Below are positions 46,301 through 55,136 of a stretch of DNA of 64,000 nt, piece after piece (position 1 is the stretch's first letter; each line of letters begins with the position of its first letter). Source of the DNA: Lathyrus oleraceus. Its lineage: Eukaryota > Streptophyta > Magnoliopsida > Fabales > Fabaceae. A program made the translations under genes and the position numbers. The notes under the pieces were generated by a model, which saw only the letters and a program-made list of their open reading frames with translations, made no database searches and was not told the origin of the DNA. The stretch is taken from assembly GCF_024323335.1 (NCBI RefSeq), contig NC_066584.1, positions 431,607,408-431,671,407 of the forward strand. The letters run 5' to 3'.

Positions 46301-48724
46301 CATTTCTGTTATTTAGACGGTTATTCAGGCTTCTTTCAAATACCAATTCACCCTGATGACCAAGAAAAGACAACATTCACATGCCCTTTTGGTACCTTCG
46401 CGTATAGACGAATGCCGTTTGGTCTATGTAATGCCCCTGCAACTTTTCAAAGATGCATGATGGTAATATTCGCCGACTTTCTCGAAAACATCATGGAAGT
46501 ATTTATGGATGACTTTTCTGTATACGGACAAAGCTTCGAAGAATGCCTTGAAAACCTGGAAAGAGTCCTGGAGCGATGTGTAAAAGTAAACTTAGTACTT
46601 AATTGGGAAAAGTGCCACTTTATGGTACAAGAAGGAATTGTTTTAGGACACATCATCTCGAACAGAGGAATTGAAGTAGACAAAGCCAAAATAGAGGTAA
46701 TCGAAAATCTTCAACCCCCAAGAACTGTGAGAGAAGTACGAAGTTTTTTAGGACACGCCGGTTTTTACCGACGATTCATCAAAGACTTCTCTAAGATAAC
46801 TAAACCCTTAACCGGACTGTTGATGAAAGATGCTGAATTCATATTCGACGATAACTGTTTAAAAGCATTTCAAACTCTTAAACAAGCATTGATCTCCGCA
46901 CCCATTATGCAGACACCAGACTGGAATGAACCATTCGAAATAATGTGCGATGCCAGTGATTATGCTGTAGGTGCTGTTTTAGGACAAAGAAAGGATAAAA
47001 AGCTTCACGTTATATATTACGCTAGCAGAACCCTGGATGAAGCACAGATGAATTATGCCACAACCGAGAAAGAACTCCTAGCAGTGGTATTTGCACTAGA
47101 TAAATTTCGTTCTTATCTGGTAGGAGCCAAAATAATAGTTTACACTGATCACGCTGCTATCAGGTACCTTTTAACAAAAAAAGATGCTAAACCTAGACTC
47201 CTAAGATGGATCTTGTTACTACAAGAATTCGACTTAGAAATCAAGGACAAGAAAGGAACTGAAAACGTAGTAGCAGACCACCTCTCTAGACTTGAGAACC
47301 TTGAACCGGAAAGAACATCCATTAATGATGATTTCTCGTATGATAAACTCATAGCTACTTTGGAAGAGAACAACTCCGACATGCAAGTAGAAACCACCTT
47401 AGCTATATCTGTCACACCATGGTACGCTGATCTAGTCAATTATTTAGCTGCCGGAATAGTTCCGCCTACTCTATCTTACCAGCAGAAGAAACGATTCTTC
47501 CACGACATAAAACACTATTACTGGGATGATCCCTTACTTTTCAAAAGGGGCCCCGATGGTATTTTCCGTCGATGTATACCCGACGAAGAGGTAGAAAATA
47601 TAATCCAACACTGTCACTCTGCGCCTTATGGTGGACACACAAGTACATCCAAGACCTGCTCTAAAATCCTACAAGCTGGCTTTTATTGGCCAACTATATG
47701 GAAGGACGTACATGCGGCTATTAAGGAGTGTGACAGATGTCAACGCACGGGAAACATATCTAGACGTGACGAGATGCCACAAAAAGGTATTTTGGAAGTA
47801 GAGATTTTTGACGTGTGGGGGATAGACTTCATGGGACCTTTCCCATCCTCTTTCGGTAACAAATACATACTCGTGGCAGTTGACTACGTATCAAAATGGA
47901 TCGAAGCTATAGCTTCTCCAACAAATGACACCCGAGTAGTAACTAGACTCTTTAAAAATATAATATTTCCGAGATTTGGCATCCCAAGAATAGTAGTCAG
48001 TGATGGTGGATCACACTTTATATCCAAGGTACTCGAAAAACTACTACTTAAATATGGAGTGAGACATAGGATAGCAACACCTTACCACCCTCAAACCAGT
48101 GGACAAGTGGAAGTATCTAACAGAGAAATCAAGCAAATACTAGAAAAAACGGTCGCCACTTCAAGGAAAGATTGGTCATTGAAATTACCAGAAGCTTTAT
48201 GGGCATACCGAACTGCTTATAAAACTCCCATAGGGACGACCCCATTTAAGCTCATTTATGGAAAATCCTGTCACCTCCCGGTAGAATTAGAACATAAAGC
48301 CTATTGGGCTATTAGAAATTTAAATTTGAATTATAAAGCCGCCGGTGAAAAGAGAATCCTTGACATAAACGAATTAGAGGAACTCAGAAGAGACGCCTAT
48401 GAAAATGCCAAAATCTATAAAGAAAGAACAAAACAATGGCATGACAAGCGTATATCAAGGAAAATCTTCAAGCAAGGCGACGCAGTACTTTTATTTAACT
48501 CCAGACTAAAGTTATTCCCGGGAAAACTACGATCCAGATGGTCAGGACCTTTTCATATCACTAAAATCTTTCCCAGTGGAGCGGTAGAAATAAAAGGACA
48601 ATCTACAGAACCGTTCACCGTAAACGGGCAACGTCTGAAACATTATCACTACGCGGAAACCAACGAGGATTCGCAAATTCTACACTTAGACGAAACGCCC
48701 CCAGGACTCATAGACTATATTTAA
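43334..48724 (+). CDS. gag-pol: Athila gag-pol polyprotein, 1796 aa
   Basis: The first ATG of the frame gives [12 protein letters not shown]. The gag core is at about residues 140-250 ([20 protein letters not shown]). The knuckle [14 protein letters not shown] (C-x2-C-x4-H-x4-C) is near 320. A Pro/Gln/Lys-rich linker follows. Retropepsin [11 protein letters not shown] near 645 has DLG where D(T/S)G is usual. RT has [19 protein letters not shown] near 955 and catalytic FMDD near 1057. RNase H has [13 protein letters not shown] near 1205. Integrase has H-x-H...C-x2-C near 1426-1475 and a DDE triad in WGIDFMGPF (1495), SDGGSHF (1555) and [10 protein letters not shown] (1590). No chromodomain was seen, as in other Athila elements. 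The frame is uninterrupted, so all enzymatic steps of replication may be encoded. It makes one fused product, without a gag/pol frameshift. Confidence 0.93.
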   Translation: MPRTRSQGEPLYLRINDIELYLRVLRRIREYRAENNLPPINLPDLKDFPSLTEMAEPARALRDYAAPSQDEPHSSIAPPAIEANNFELKPSLLQAVQQNQFSGNLTEDPNLHLSVFVQYADTVKANGVTSEAIRLRLFPFSLRDSARRWLQSLPSNSVTTWNELKKVFLARYFPPSKTAMLRAQINGFKQKDNESLFEAWERYKDMMRLCPHHGLEDWLVIHTFYNGLLYNTRLTIDAAAGGALMNKPYADAYQLIESMAQNHYQWGTERTNVEKPQPKTGMYEISNLDHVNAKVDALVQKIESLNVSPPAAVVAITQNCEVCGIQGHTPAECQLLTGIQAEQVNYAQGSPYSNTYNPNWKNHPNFSYKSNNALYAPGQSPNQAPSIPPGYQKQNPNNNTPRKSNLEIMMENFIASQQQTNKDFLNQNIHTGEQLKQLASKVDALATHNKMLETQISQVAQQQAPTAAPTGTFPGQPQPNPRSQAHAIILRSETEVEGPSDPRIENQNPKKSTEESEPKEKEESNKETLEKKEPYVPPPPYKPPIPYPQRLVKTKDVGQFRKFVDLLKQLNVTIPFTEAITQMPSYAKFLKEILSNKRKLEDSETVTLPAECSAIIQNMPPKLKDPGSFSIPCHIGKFVINKALCDLGAGISVMPLSICKKLEMGELRPTKMSVQLADRSIKYPVGILENVPVRIGQFYVPTDFTIMDIREDDTTPIILGRPFLATAGAIIDVKRGRLTFEVGEEKIEFILSQFLKAPAIEDTCYFMDIIDECIKEAESGEDKSSDYLLEDKSKQCLTITPDPTQCLNKPTPDLKTLPKNLRYEFLNLELERPVIVNADLGRLETEKLLHILRKYPTALGYHITDLKGISPSICMHRIMLEEDCKTSREHQRRLNPILSEVVKKEITKLLEAGIIYPISDSKWVSPVHVVPKKGGITVIENEKGETITKRIESGWRMCIDYRKLNKATRKDHFPLPFIDQMLERLAKHSHFCYLDGYSGFFQIPIHPDDQEKTTFTCPFGTFAYRRMPFGLCNAPATFQRCMMVIFADFLENIMEVFMDDFSVYGQSFEECLENLERVLERCVKVNLVLNWEKCHFMVQEGIVLGHIISNRGIEVDKAKIEVIENLQPPRTVREVRSFLGHAGFYRRFIKDFSKITKPLTGLLMKDAEFIFDDNCLKAFQTLKQALISAPIMQTPDWNEPFEIMCDASDYAVGAVLGQRKDKKLHVIYYASRTLDEAQMNYATTEKELLAVVFALDKFRSYLVGAKIIVYTDHAAIRYLLTKKDAKPRLLRWILLLQEFDLEIKDKKGTENVVADHLSRLENLEPERTSINDDFSYDKLIATLEENNSDMQVETTLAISVTPWYADLVNYLAAGIVPPTLSYQQKKRFFHDIKHYYWDDPLLFKRGPDGIFRRCIPDEEVENIIQHCHSAPYGGHTSTSKTCSKILQAGFYWPTIWKDVHAAIKECDRCQRTGNISRRDEMPQKGILEVEIFDVWGIDFMGPFPSSFGNKYILVAVDYVSKWIEAIASPTNDTRVVTRLFKNIIFPRFGIPRIVVSDGGSHFISKVLEKLLLKYGVRHRIATPYHPQTSGQVEVSNREIKQILEKTVATSRKDWSLKLPEALWAYRTAYKTPIGTTPFKLIYGKSCHLPVELEHKAYWAIRNLNLNYKAAGEKRILDINELEELRRDAYENAKIYKERTKQWHDKRISRKIFKQGDAVLLFNSRLKLFPGKLRSRWSGPFHITKIFPSGAVEIKGQSTEPFTVNGQRLKHYHYAETNEDSQILHLDETPPGLIDYI

Positions 48725-48997
48725 CAGTTTCTTTGTCGAGCTTGCGACATCTAAACAAAGCGCTTAGTGGGAGACAACCCACAAAATTAATTTGTTATTT
48801 TATTATTCTATTATTATTATCATTTCCCTATTTTTCTCTTAATTATTCTTTTAATTTCTATTTAGTATTCATTATTGATTTATTCAAAAAGAAAAAAATA
48901 TATCTATATATAATAATAATAATTCTTTTCTTCTTTCGACATTTGGCCAAATTCTGACTTAAACTCATGTTTCTTTTCTCTAGCTAACACTAACCAG
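48725..48997 (+). other. spacer between gag-pol and ORF A
   Basis: AT-rich spacer of 273 bp. No domain or TATA/palindrome cluster was noted, in contrast to the spacer before ORF B. An ORF at 48733-48957 is hydrophobic low-complexity translation of T-rich DNA. Confidence 0.6.
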
Positions 48998-50302
48998 ATG
49001 GGACATTCTGATCGTATGGGTATCAAGTTCAGAGGAATGGCTCAGAAACGAAAGTTTGAAGAACTAGCCGCTAGAGAGATGCTACCTAGTTTATATGCTG
49101 ATGATTGGGCGATGACTGCCCTTGGATTGAGACAGAGTGTCCTGTTTTTGCTGAATCAGATAGGATGGGAGACCTCCCCTATCCTGAGACATTTCACCAC
49201 CTACCGGAGACTCACACTAGAATTCCTTAGTTCATTAATCTATCTACCCAGCCATGGAAAAGGAATTAGCAGAGGTTTTATCCAGTTCAGAATGTTCAAT
49301 ATGGAGTACCAATTTAATATTAGAGACTTCACCAACCTTTTGGGTTTTCCTACCTCCTTTGATACATTCACTGTAAGCCAGGAAGAACTTTTTGAATATA
49401 GAGAGCTTGAACACTTTTGGGGTAAGCTGACTGGAAATGATGAGCCCGAAGAACATGAGTTTCTCTCTGGAAACATACATAACCCGACTTTTCGCTATTT
49501 CCATAAGATCCTGACCCACACTTTATTTGGGAAGAAGCCAAATAGTACTTCAGTTTCACGTGATGAACTCTTCATCATATTTTGTGCTTCCCAGAACCGT
49601 CCAGTAAACGGTGCTACTTTTATGTTAGCTAATTTGGACCACCTTATCCAGGATGAGCGAGCACCCATTAGAATAGGCGGTTTGATCACTATGATAGGTA
49701 ATGCTATTGGATTACGTCAGCCTATGCTTGACCTTAGCCCTTTTTGTGGCATTACTACTATGAGTATACCCTTCCTCTTCAACACTATGTTTATAGCAAA
49801 CATAGGGTCTGATGAGTTTGAGCTTATTATTGATAACCAGGTTCTCTGCCTATTCACCATGCCCGATCCTAGAACTAGTGTTCATAACCAAAGGAACTGG
49901 CTCTATAACCTGAATGAAACCCCAACTCCGGCTGGATCCACTGAATCCATCCAGGATTATGAGATTTGTGATGACTATGAGCACTATGTTGACCATATCT
50001 CTCATGCTGAATCTGACCCTCAGACACCTTCCGACTACTATGTTATTGATCCTCCTCCTCAGCCTGTCCTGACCGAAGAATCAGCCATGCCTGATCTCCG
50101 ACATCATATGCCAGGAACAGATATTAAAACCGTCATTGAAGCCTTGATGTCAGAGCAAGACGCCCTCAGGGAAGATTTCCACAACTTGAGACTTGAAATC
50201 CTAGAATACATGAGCAGCACGGCAAGTCAGTTACGTATGTTACGACATCATGTTAACTCTTTTGCTCCTCCGGCCAGAGATCCGAAGATAGATGGAATTT
50301 AG
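48998..50302 (+). CDS. ATHILA ORF1-like protein A, 434 aa
   Basis: Intact ORF starting MGHSDRMGIKFRGMAQKRKF. Residues 60-300 match the pattern I know from the ATHILA ORF-1 family (RLTLEFLSSLIYLPSH, FRMFNMEYQFNIRDFTNLLG, HNPTFRYFHKILTHTLFGKK, APIRIGGLITMIGNAIGL). The C-terminal 60 residues are predicted coiled coil (EALMSEQDALREDFHNLRLE). The middle is acidic and Pro-rich. It lies in the env position after pol, but I see no signal peptide or membrane anchor. The function of this family is not known to me. It is clearly paralogous to ORF B downstream. Confidence 0.82.
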   Translation: MGHSDRMGIKFRGMAQKRKFEELAAREMLPSLYADDWAMTALGLRQSVLFLLNQIGWETSPILRHFTTYRRLTLEFLSSLIYLPSHGKGISRGFIQFRMFNMEYQFNIRDFTNLLGFPTSFDTFTVSQEELFEYRELEHFWGKLTGNDEPEEHEFLSGNIHNPTFRYFHKILTHTLFGKKPNSTSVSRDELFIIFCASQNRPVNGATFMLANLDHLIQDERAPIRIGGLITMIGNAIGLRQPMLDLSPFCGITTMSIPFLFNTMFIANIGSDEFELIIDNQVLCLFTMPDPRTSVHNQRNWLYNLNETPTPAGSTESIQDYEICDDYEHYVDHISHAESDPQTPSDYYVIDPPPQPVLTEESAMPDLRHHMPGTDIKTVIEALMSEQDALREDFHNLRLEILEYMSSTASQLRMLRHHVNSFAPPARDPKIDGI

Positions 50303-50945
50303 TTATTTCTTTCTAAGTTATTTAGTTTTAGGCTAGATTTTTCATTAATGTTGTTTGAATTCATGTTTATTTCTATTTCATTGCATTGTTTTCCTTCCCT
50401 GTAATACATTATGATCATTCTTATTGAAGCTGTTTAGTTAATTTTATTATGCAATGGCTATTACGCTCTACTGTTGTTACCTATTATTATTATTATACAA
50501 AGCAAGTAAGCGTGCACAATACATTAAAATTGCAGACTAAAAATGATCATAAGCAAAATGAAACATTAAAATACGCTACCAAAGTAATTCTGTGAAGCGC
50601 TGTTGAAAGCCTTTCCAAAAAGAAATGTGTGACGAGCGTCACACTACCCATAACGGACGGCACATCTATTGCCTGTTACGAGCGTCACAGCCTTGTGACG
50701 AGCGTAACGCCCCTCAGACATGTGAACGTTAGGGAGCCGTTGGAGACGAACGTTACACTTTAACTTTTTACATCCCCCATTCATTTTTCATTTACCACAC
50801 TTAATTACTCTTCAACCACTTTTTCTTTCTATCTTCCAATCCTTCTCCTATAAATACCTACCGAAACTTCCTTCATTCACCACAAAACAATTCTCTCCTA
50901 TCAAATACATTTCTTTCCAAATCATCCCTTCAAAAATTCATCACA
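50303..50945 (+). promoter_or_regulatory. inter-ORF spacer with an LTR-like internal promoter
   Basis: From 50629 it holds GTGACGAGCGTCAC (50629-50642), GTTACGAGCGTCAC (50675-50688), GTGACGAGCGTAAC (50695-50708) and a degenerate TAACGGACGGCAC (50651-50663). TATAAATA lies at 50849-50856, 141 bp after the last palindrome and 90 bp before the ORF B start. The LTR shows the same motifs with 143 bp between the last palindrome and TATA. Short blocks CGCCC-TCAGA and GAACGTT also recur. This supports a second promoter for ORF B. Transcription is inferred. Confidence 0.6.
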
Positions 50946-52247
50946 ATGGCGGGAAATCAAAATTTCGGAAATATCATCTTCCGATCCGGAGATGACAACT
51001 ATCAGCAAGAGCAATTCGAACGTTTCCAACAGCGAGGCGTCGCTTCCACCAGGTACCCCGATTTAACTTGTTTACAACAATTAGGATTACTCCAAGGTAT
51101 CGAATGGATGCTCCGCCTAGCCGACTTAACCTTCCTTTGCACTCGTAATCAACCCACCTACCCATCTCTAACCTTAGAATTCTTAAGTTCATACGACTAT
51201 ACCACTCCCGCCGGTGAAGACGAATTTTTAACCGGTACCGCAACCTTCCGCATGTTCAACACCGAGTACTCCTTAACCCAAAACCAATTGAGTACCATGT
51301 TACAATTTCCCATAGAAGGTCAGGTACACCCCAGAATCCCTCCAAACTCAAACTGGAACACAGTTGGCGTTTTTGGCCTTTTTAAGAAAATTACCGGTAT
51401 AGATACCTACAACTGGGAAGAACTCCTTCTCTCCCATATACATAACCCCACTATCCGGTACTTCATCCGCATCTTGCAAAACACAATTTTTGGAAGACCA
51501 AACAACAGCAAGGTCAACTCAAAGGAGCTATTTTTCCTCCAATGCGTCTTCGAACCGGATACTCAGGTAAACGCCGCCTCTTTTCTCTTTCATCATATCC
51601 GCACCTTATGTGCTAGAGGCCGGCAACCCTTTATAATTGGTGGATTAATAACATCCATAGCACTTGGCCTGAACTTAGGGGATAAACTCCAAACTTTAGA
51701 ATCCCTACCTCCCCTGTCTATGGATATCAGCTATTGCCGCTCCAGCCGCCTGATTAAAAACAGAGTAGGCGGAGGATATTATCTTATGGTGAACAACCAG
51801 GCTGTCCCAAGCGTTGTTCTACCAAACATCGCCCTAACTGATGTCACAAACCCCGACCGCCACCTCTATGATCTAAACGCTCCTGAAACCACCGAGCCTT
51901 TACAAACAAACCCACAAACAGATGAGTTTGAAGAAATGGAACAAGGTGATCATCCTCCTACACAACATTCAGCCCCGCTCAACCCTTCCAGTAATGCAGC
52001 CGGCCCATCCTCCCAACGTCGTCGACGAAGACGACCTGCGACCAACGACGACATTATGGATGCTATCGATGGAATGCAGGCACAGAATGCAGAGATGATG
52101 CAGATGATGCGTCAAATGCAACAGCAACAGGATGCTCGGAATGCCATAACCGACCAGCGGTTTACTGAGTTGTTTAGCAGGTTCGACAACTTAGACATAC
52201 GTCAAAGATCACCAGGTCCAAGAACCAGAGGCGGAAGGCAGCCTTAG
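50946..52247 (+). CDS. ATHILA ORF1-like protein B, 433 aa
   Basis: Intact ORF starting MAGNQNFGNIIFRSGDDN. The core aligns with ORF A (SLTLEFLSSYDY, FRMFNTEYSLTQNQLSTML, HNPTIRYFIRILQNTIFGRP, PFIIGGLITSIALGLNLG). The C-terminal part differs: a basic run QRRRRRRPATNDD (possible nuclear localisation or nucleic-acid contact), then a Met/Gln-rich coiled coil (GMQAQNAEMMQMMRQMQQQQ) and a basic end RTRGGRQP. It is preceded by its own promoter-like region. No transmembrane segment was seen, so an env-type glycoprotein is unlikely. Function unknown. Confidence 0.82.
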   Translation: MAGNQNFGNIIFRSGDDNYQQEQFERFQQRGVASTRYPDLTCLQQLGLLQGIEWMLRLADLTFLCTRNQPTYPSLTLEFLSSYDYTTPAGEDEFLTGTATFRMFNTEYSLTQNQLSTMLQFPIEGQVHPRIPPNSNWNTVGVFGLFKKITGIDTYNWEELLLSHIHNPTIRYFIRILQNTIFGRPNNSKVNSKELFFLQCVFEPDTQVNAASFLFHHIRTLCARGRQPFIIGGLITSIALGLNLGDKLQTLESLPPLSMDISYCRSSRLIKNRVGGGYYLMVNNQAVPSVVLPNIALTDVTNPDRHLYDLNAPETTEPLQTNPQTDEFEEMEQGDHPPTQHSAPLNPSSNAAGPSSQRRRRRRPATNDDIMDAIDGMQAQNAEMMQMMRQMQQQQDARNAITDQRFTELFSRFDNLDIRQRSPGPRTRGGRQP

Positions 52248-52297
52248 TTGTTATTTTCTTTGCATTTCCATTATGTATTTCTTTCCCTTAGAACATT

Positions 52298-52331
52298 GAG
52301 GACAATGTTTAGTTTAAGTATGGGGGGAAAC
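52298..52331 (+). other. second (upstream) polypurine tract-like sequence
   Basis: TTTAAGTATGGGGGGAAA, preceded by TTGAGGACAATG. It resembles the terminal tract at 53258-53292 (TTGAGGACAAG ... TTTAAGTATGGGGGAG). It lies about 960 bp upstream of the 3' LTR, directly after ORF B. Confidence 0.6.
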
Positions 52332-53257
52332 AATATTCTTCCTATTTCCATTTTTCAAGTATGTTACCTTCCCTTTCTTTGTTATTTCCCTTTCTTACTA
52401 TCTAAAAAAAAAAAAAAAAAAAAAATATTATCTATTCCCTCAATTTTCTTGAGCCATAACAAAATTTTTTTTAACACACCCAATAAGTATAAAGGTTGCT
52501 TACTCTATAAAACTTGAGTGAAATCAAGACAAAAATTATTACCATAACAACGCTCTGAGAACCTCAATATGTTAGATCAGGATAAGTACCTATTATACCG
52601 ATCCCTTGAACTTTTAGTTCTATGGCAACCCCAAGTAGTTTATACAGAAGTCAGCACCATCTTAATAGCAAACTACGTGGAGAGCCGATGAATATAAGTG
52701 AATGATCCCCAAAAGTAACCTAAGATATATAAATATATCAAGAAATGCACTAAGTAAATTAGGTGATCCTTACCAGATCATTTAATCTAAAGGTTGCAGA
52801 TCATGCAAAAGCACAATACGAAAGATCCATTATGAGTTGGTTCAGTAGGAATCTGGTACTGAACTTGGTAGGGCGGACTACGGTTCGATCCCCCGCAATT
52901 TGCAATGGACTGAATAATGAAGTTATCCGACTTATGTACCAGAACTTCTAGCTAAAAGCGGATCATAATCACTAACCGGTTACTCCACTATGTGCGCGAA
53001 AAGATAAAGGGCTTAATGTGATTTCGCTAGAATGAAAACGGGTAAAATAAGACTAAAGGAACCAGGATAGCTATCATAGGGTACTTGAACTGATTTGCAT
53101 AAGGTAGGGTTATCTAAGTTGTAACGGTAGTTGTTGATGTCAAGATTAAACTCAAGTCCTCCCAAACAAAAACCCATTTGCAACCTAGTACGAATTGATG
53201 TGTGCTTTGAAATTTCATCTGGCTAAAACTTTTAACAAGTTCTATACTGAATTTTGC
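52332..53257 (+). other. 3' untranslated region of the Athila element
   Basis: Non-coding, with an A22 run (52404-52425). At 52836-52893 there is a tRNA-like pairing of an A-box-like GTTGGTTCAGTAGG with a B-box-like GGTTCGATCCC. No gene. Confidence 0.6.
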
Positions 53258-53281
53258 TTGAGGACAAGCAAAGATTTAAGT

Positions 53282-53290
53282 ATGGGGGAG
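53282..53290 (+). other. polypurine tract
   Basis: ATGGGGGAG ends two bases before the 3' LTR (TGATAACACG). This is the expected primer site for plus-strand synthesis. Confidence 0.85.
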
Positions 53291-53292
53291 TT

Positions 53293-55051
53293 TGATAACA
53301 CGAAATTATATCACATTTTAAGACTTAATTCAATTAGATTATATTATCATTTACTTTAGTTTATCTCATTTTATCAGATATTATGCAGTATTTCCTTACT
53401 ATTTATGTCAGGTATCCATTTTGAAGCAAAAGTGAAAAAGGGAAGAAAAGGAGGTGTAGAAAGGAGTAAAAAGGAAACAAATATCAAAGACCAAGCCCAG
53501 CCCAAAGAAAGCGCACGTTGTGCCCGTGACGGGCGTCACAAGGGTTGTGACGAGCGTCACACTAGAAGCACCACTGTGACGAGCGTCACACATGGTGTGA
53601 CGAGCGTCACACCATTCCACTAGCTTTTTGGCGCAAGTCACGCCCTCAGAAAGACTTGAAGAGGAACGTTGAGAAGTTGGTCTCCTATATCCACGCCGCG
53701 CATGTAGCCACGTTGAAGAATGGGAGAAACGGAATGCAGTTACCAACACTATTATAAATAGCCATCTCACAAACCTAAAACAGACCAGTTTTTTCACGCT
53801 CACATTGCCGAAGCTCTGCCAAATTTTCTTTTCACGCCTTTTGCTTATTTTTCTTTTCCAGCATTGTTTATTTTATTTATTTCTTTTGCAAGCTTTACAT
53901 TCTTTTTCCCTTGCAAATTTACCTTTCCAGTTTTAGCTTTTAGATATTTTTCGCATAATAGTTTCTACACCGGAAACTATTGTGCAACTTTATACTGGAT
54001 TTAACCTTACGTTATATTCCAGTTTTATTTCCTTGATTTAATTTACTGTTTAATTGAAGAATCCAAGAACAAATCCTACCGGCTTGTGGTGGAGTGTTCA
54101 AGACCATTGTATTACGCATTCAGGTTCTTTAATTGTTATTTAATTTCTAATGTTTTATTTTATTATTTATCTATATTATCTTCCTGGAATGAGTCTGTTT
54201 ATGCATGATATAAATTCTTATTTATTTAGCATGTCTGGCTAATTTGCCTAGGTATCGGTATGTAAAGTAAGCAGAATAAGGGATCAAGACTGAGTCGGTC
54301 TACCTAAACTTAAAATCAAAATCAATCTTTTACGGTCTCAACTTACAGGTTTAATAACAAGATTTTTTACAAAAGTAAAAGACATAAAGAAGTTAAAATC
54401 AATAGAGCGAGAGTTTGAGATTTTAACTGGACAGTGTAAGTTAGGCATTAATTCTAGATCAGGGCGAGAGCAAGTTTTAGAGTTAATTAAATTCTGACCT
54501 TTTCCAAAAAGTATTTTTAAAGATTGAATGTGAGGACGAGAGTTAAGCATTTGGATTTAATTATATAACCTAAGTCAACAGAGCGAGAGTTTGAGATAAG
54601 GGTGTTTAAAACGGTCAGTATTTTCTTAAAAAGAGTTTCTGCAACTTTATTGCTTTCAAAATATGGTTTTTGACTTAATTATAAGTGACAGCAACATTAA
54701 TATAAAATCATGGTTTATTCAACAGAGCGAGAGTTTGAGATAGAACCTTTAACCAATAAAGTTAACCGAAACGATTCATTTTAAAACCAAGAAACCGACA
54801 AAGACTTGATTCCCTAGTTTTGACGAACTACATACCGATATCCGTCTTATTAATATTTAATCTAGATATTAGTTTAGCTCTTAGTTTTTCCCAAACAATC
54901 AAACATTTTCACCTTAGATTTACGTAGTAACCTTAGATAACGGTATATCGATTCATAAGTCCCTGTGGGATCGATATCTTTTAAAACTACGCGATAGAAC
55001 TGTGCACTTGCAGTTTGTATCCCATTCTCGACTCACCCAGTCGAGCGATCA
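53293..55051 (+). repeat. 3' LTR of the Athila element
   Basis: 1759 bp, nearly identical to 41457-43216 (three substitutions and one 1-bp indel by eye). It carries the same palindromes, TATA box (53753-53760) and GAGCGAGAGTTTGAGAT repeats. Confidence 0.95.
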
Positions 55052-55136
55052 TATATTCACCAAGCTCCTGAAGAAAGTCAGATTTAATGAGTTGAAGAGA
55101 AGCATTGAGATGAGAAACCTTGAAAAAAAATATATG
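55052..55136 (+). pseudogene. copia RNase H C-terminal fragment between two insertions
   Basis: It begins with the right TSD (TATAT) of the Athila element and reads FTKLLKKVRFNELKRSIEM, the standard end of copia RNase H. It continues the fragment that stops at 41451. The last bases ATATG (55132-55136) are the left TSD of the Ogre-like LTR. After the right TSD the frame meets TAA at 60811. Confidence 0.8.

Larger units (their letters stand above)
41457..55051 (+). mobile_element. complete Athila-lineage Ty3/gypsy element, 13,595 bp
   Basis: Two LTRs of 1760 and 1759 bp and a 5-bp target duplication TATAT. The tRNA-Asp PBS is perfect over 18 bases (43223-43240). There is an intact 1796-aa gag-pol ORF, two further intact ORFs (48998-50302 and 50946-52247) and a polypurine tract before the 3' LTR. 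By eye the LTRs differ at three bases (41664/53500, 42346/54182, 43008/54843) and one T indel near 42495. That is about 0.17% substitution and implies a very recent insertion. All coding parts look undamaged, so it could be autonomous. It sits in a copia RNase H gene. Confidence 0.95.

Noticed and set aside
48998..52247. ORFs A and B as retroviral-type envelope glycoproteins
   Set aside because: They lie in the env position but show no signal peptide, transmembrane segment or furin-type site; their blocks fit the ATHILA ORF-1 type.
52836..52908. A real tRNA gene
   Set aside because: A and B boxes are suggestive, but the cloverleaf does not fold with normal spacing; kept only as a tRNA-like finding.
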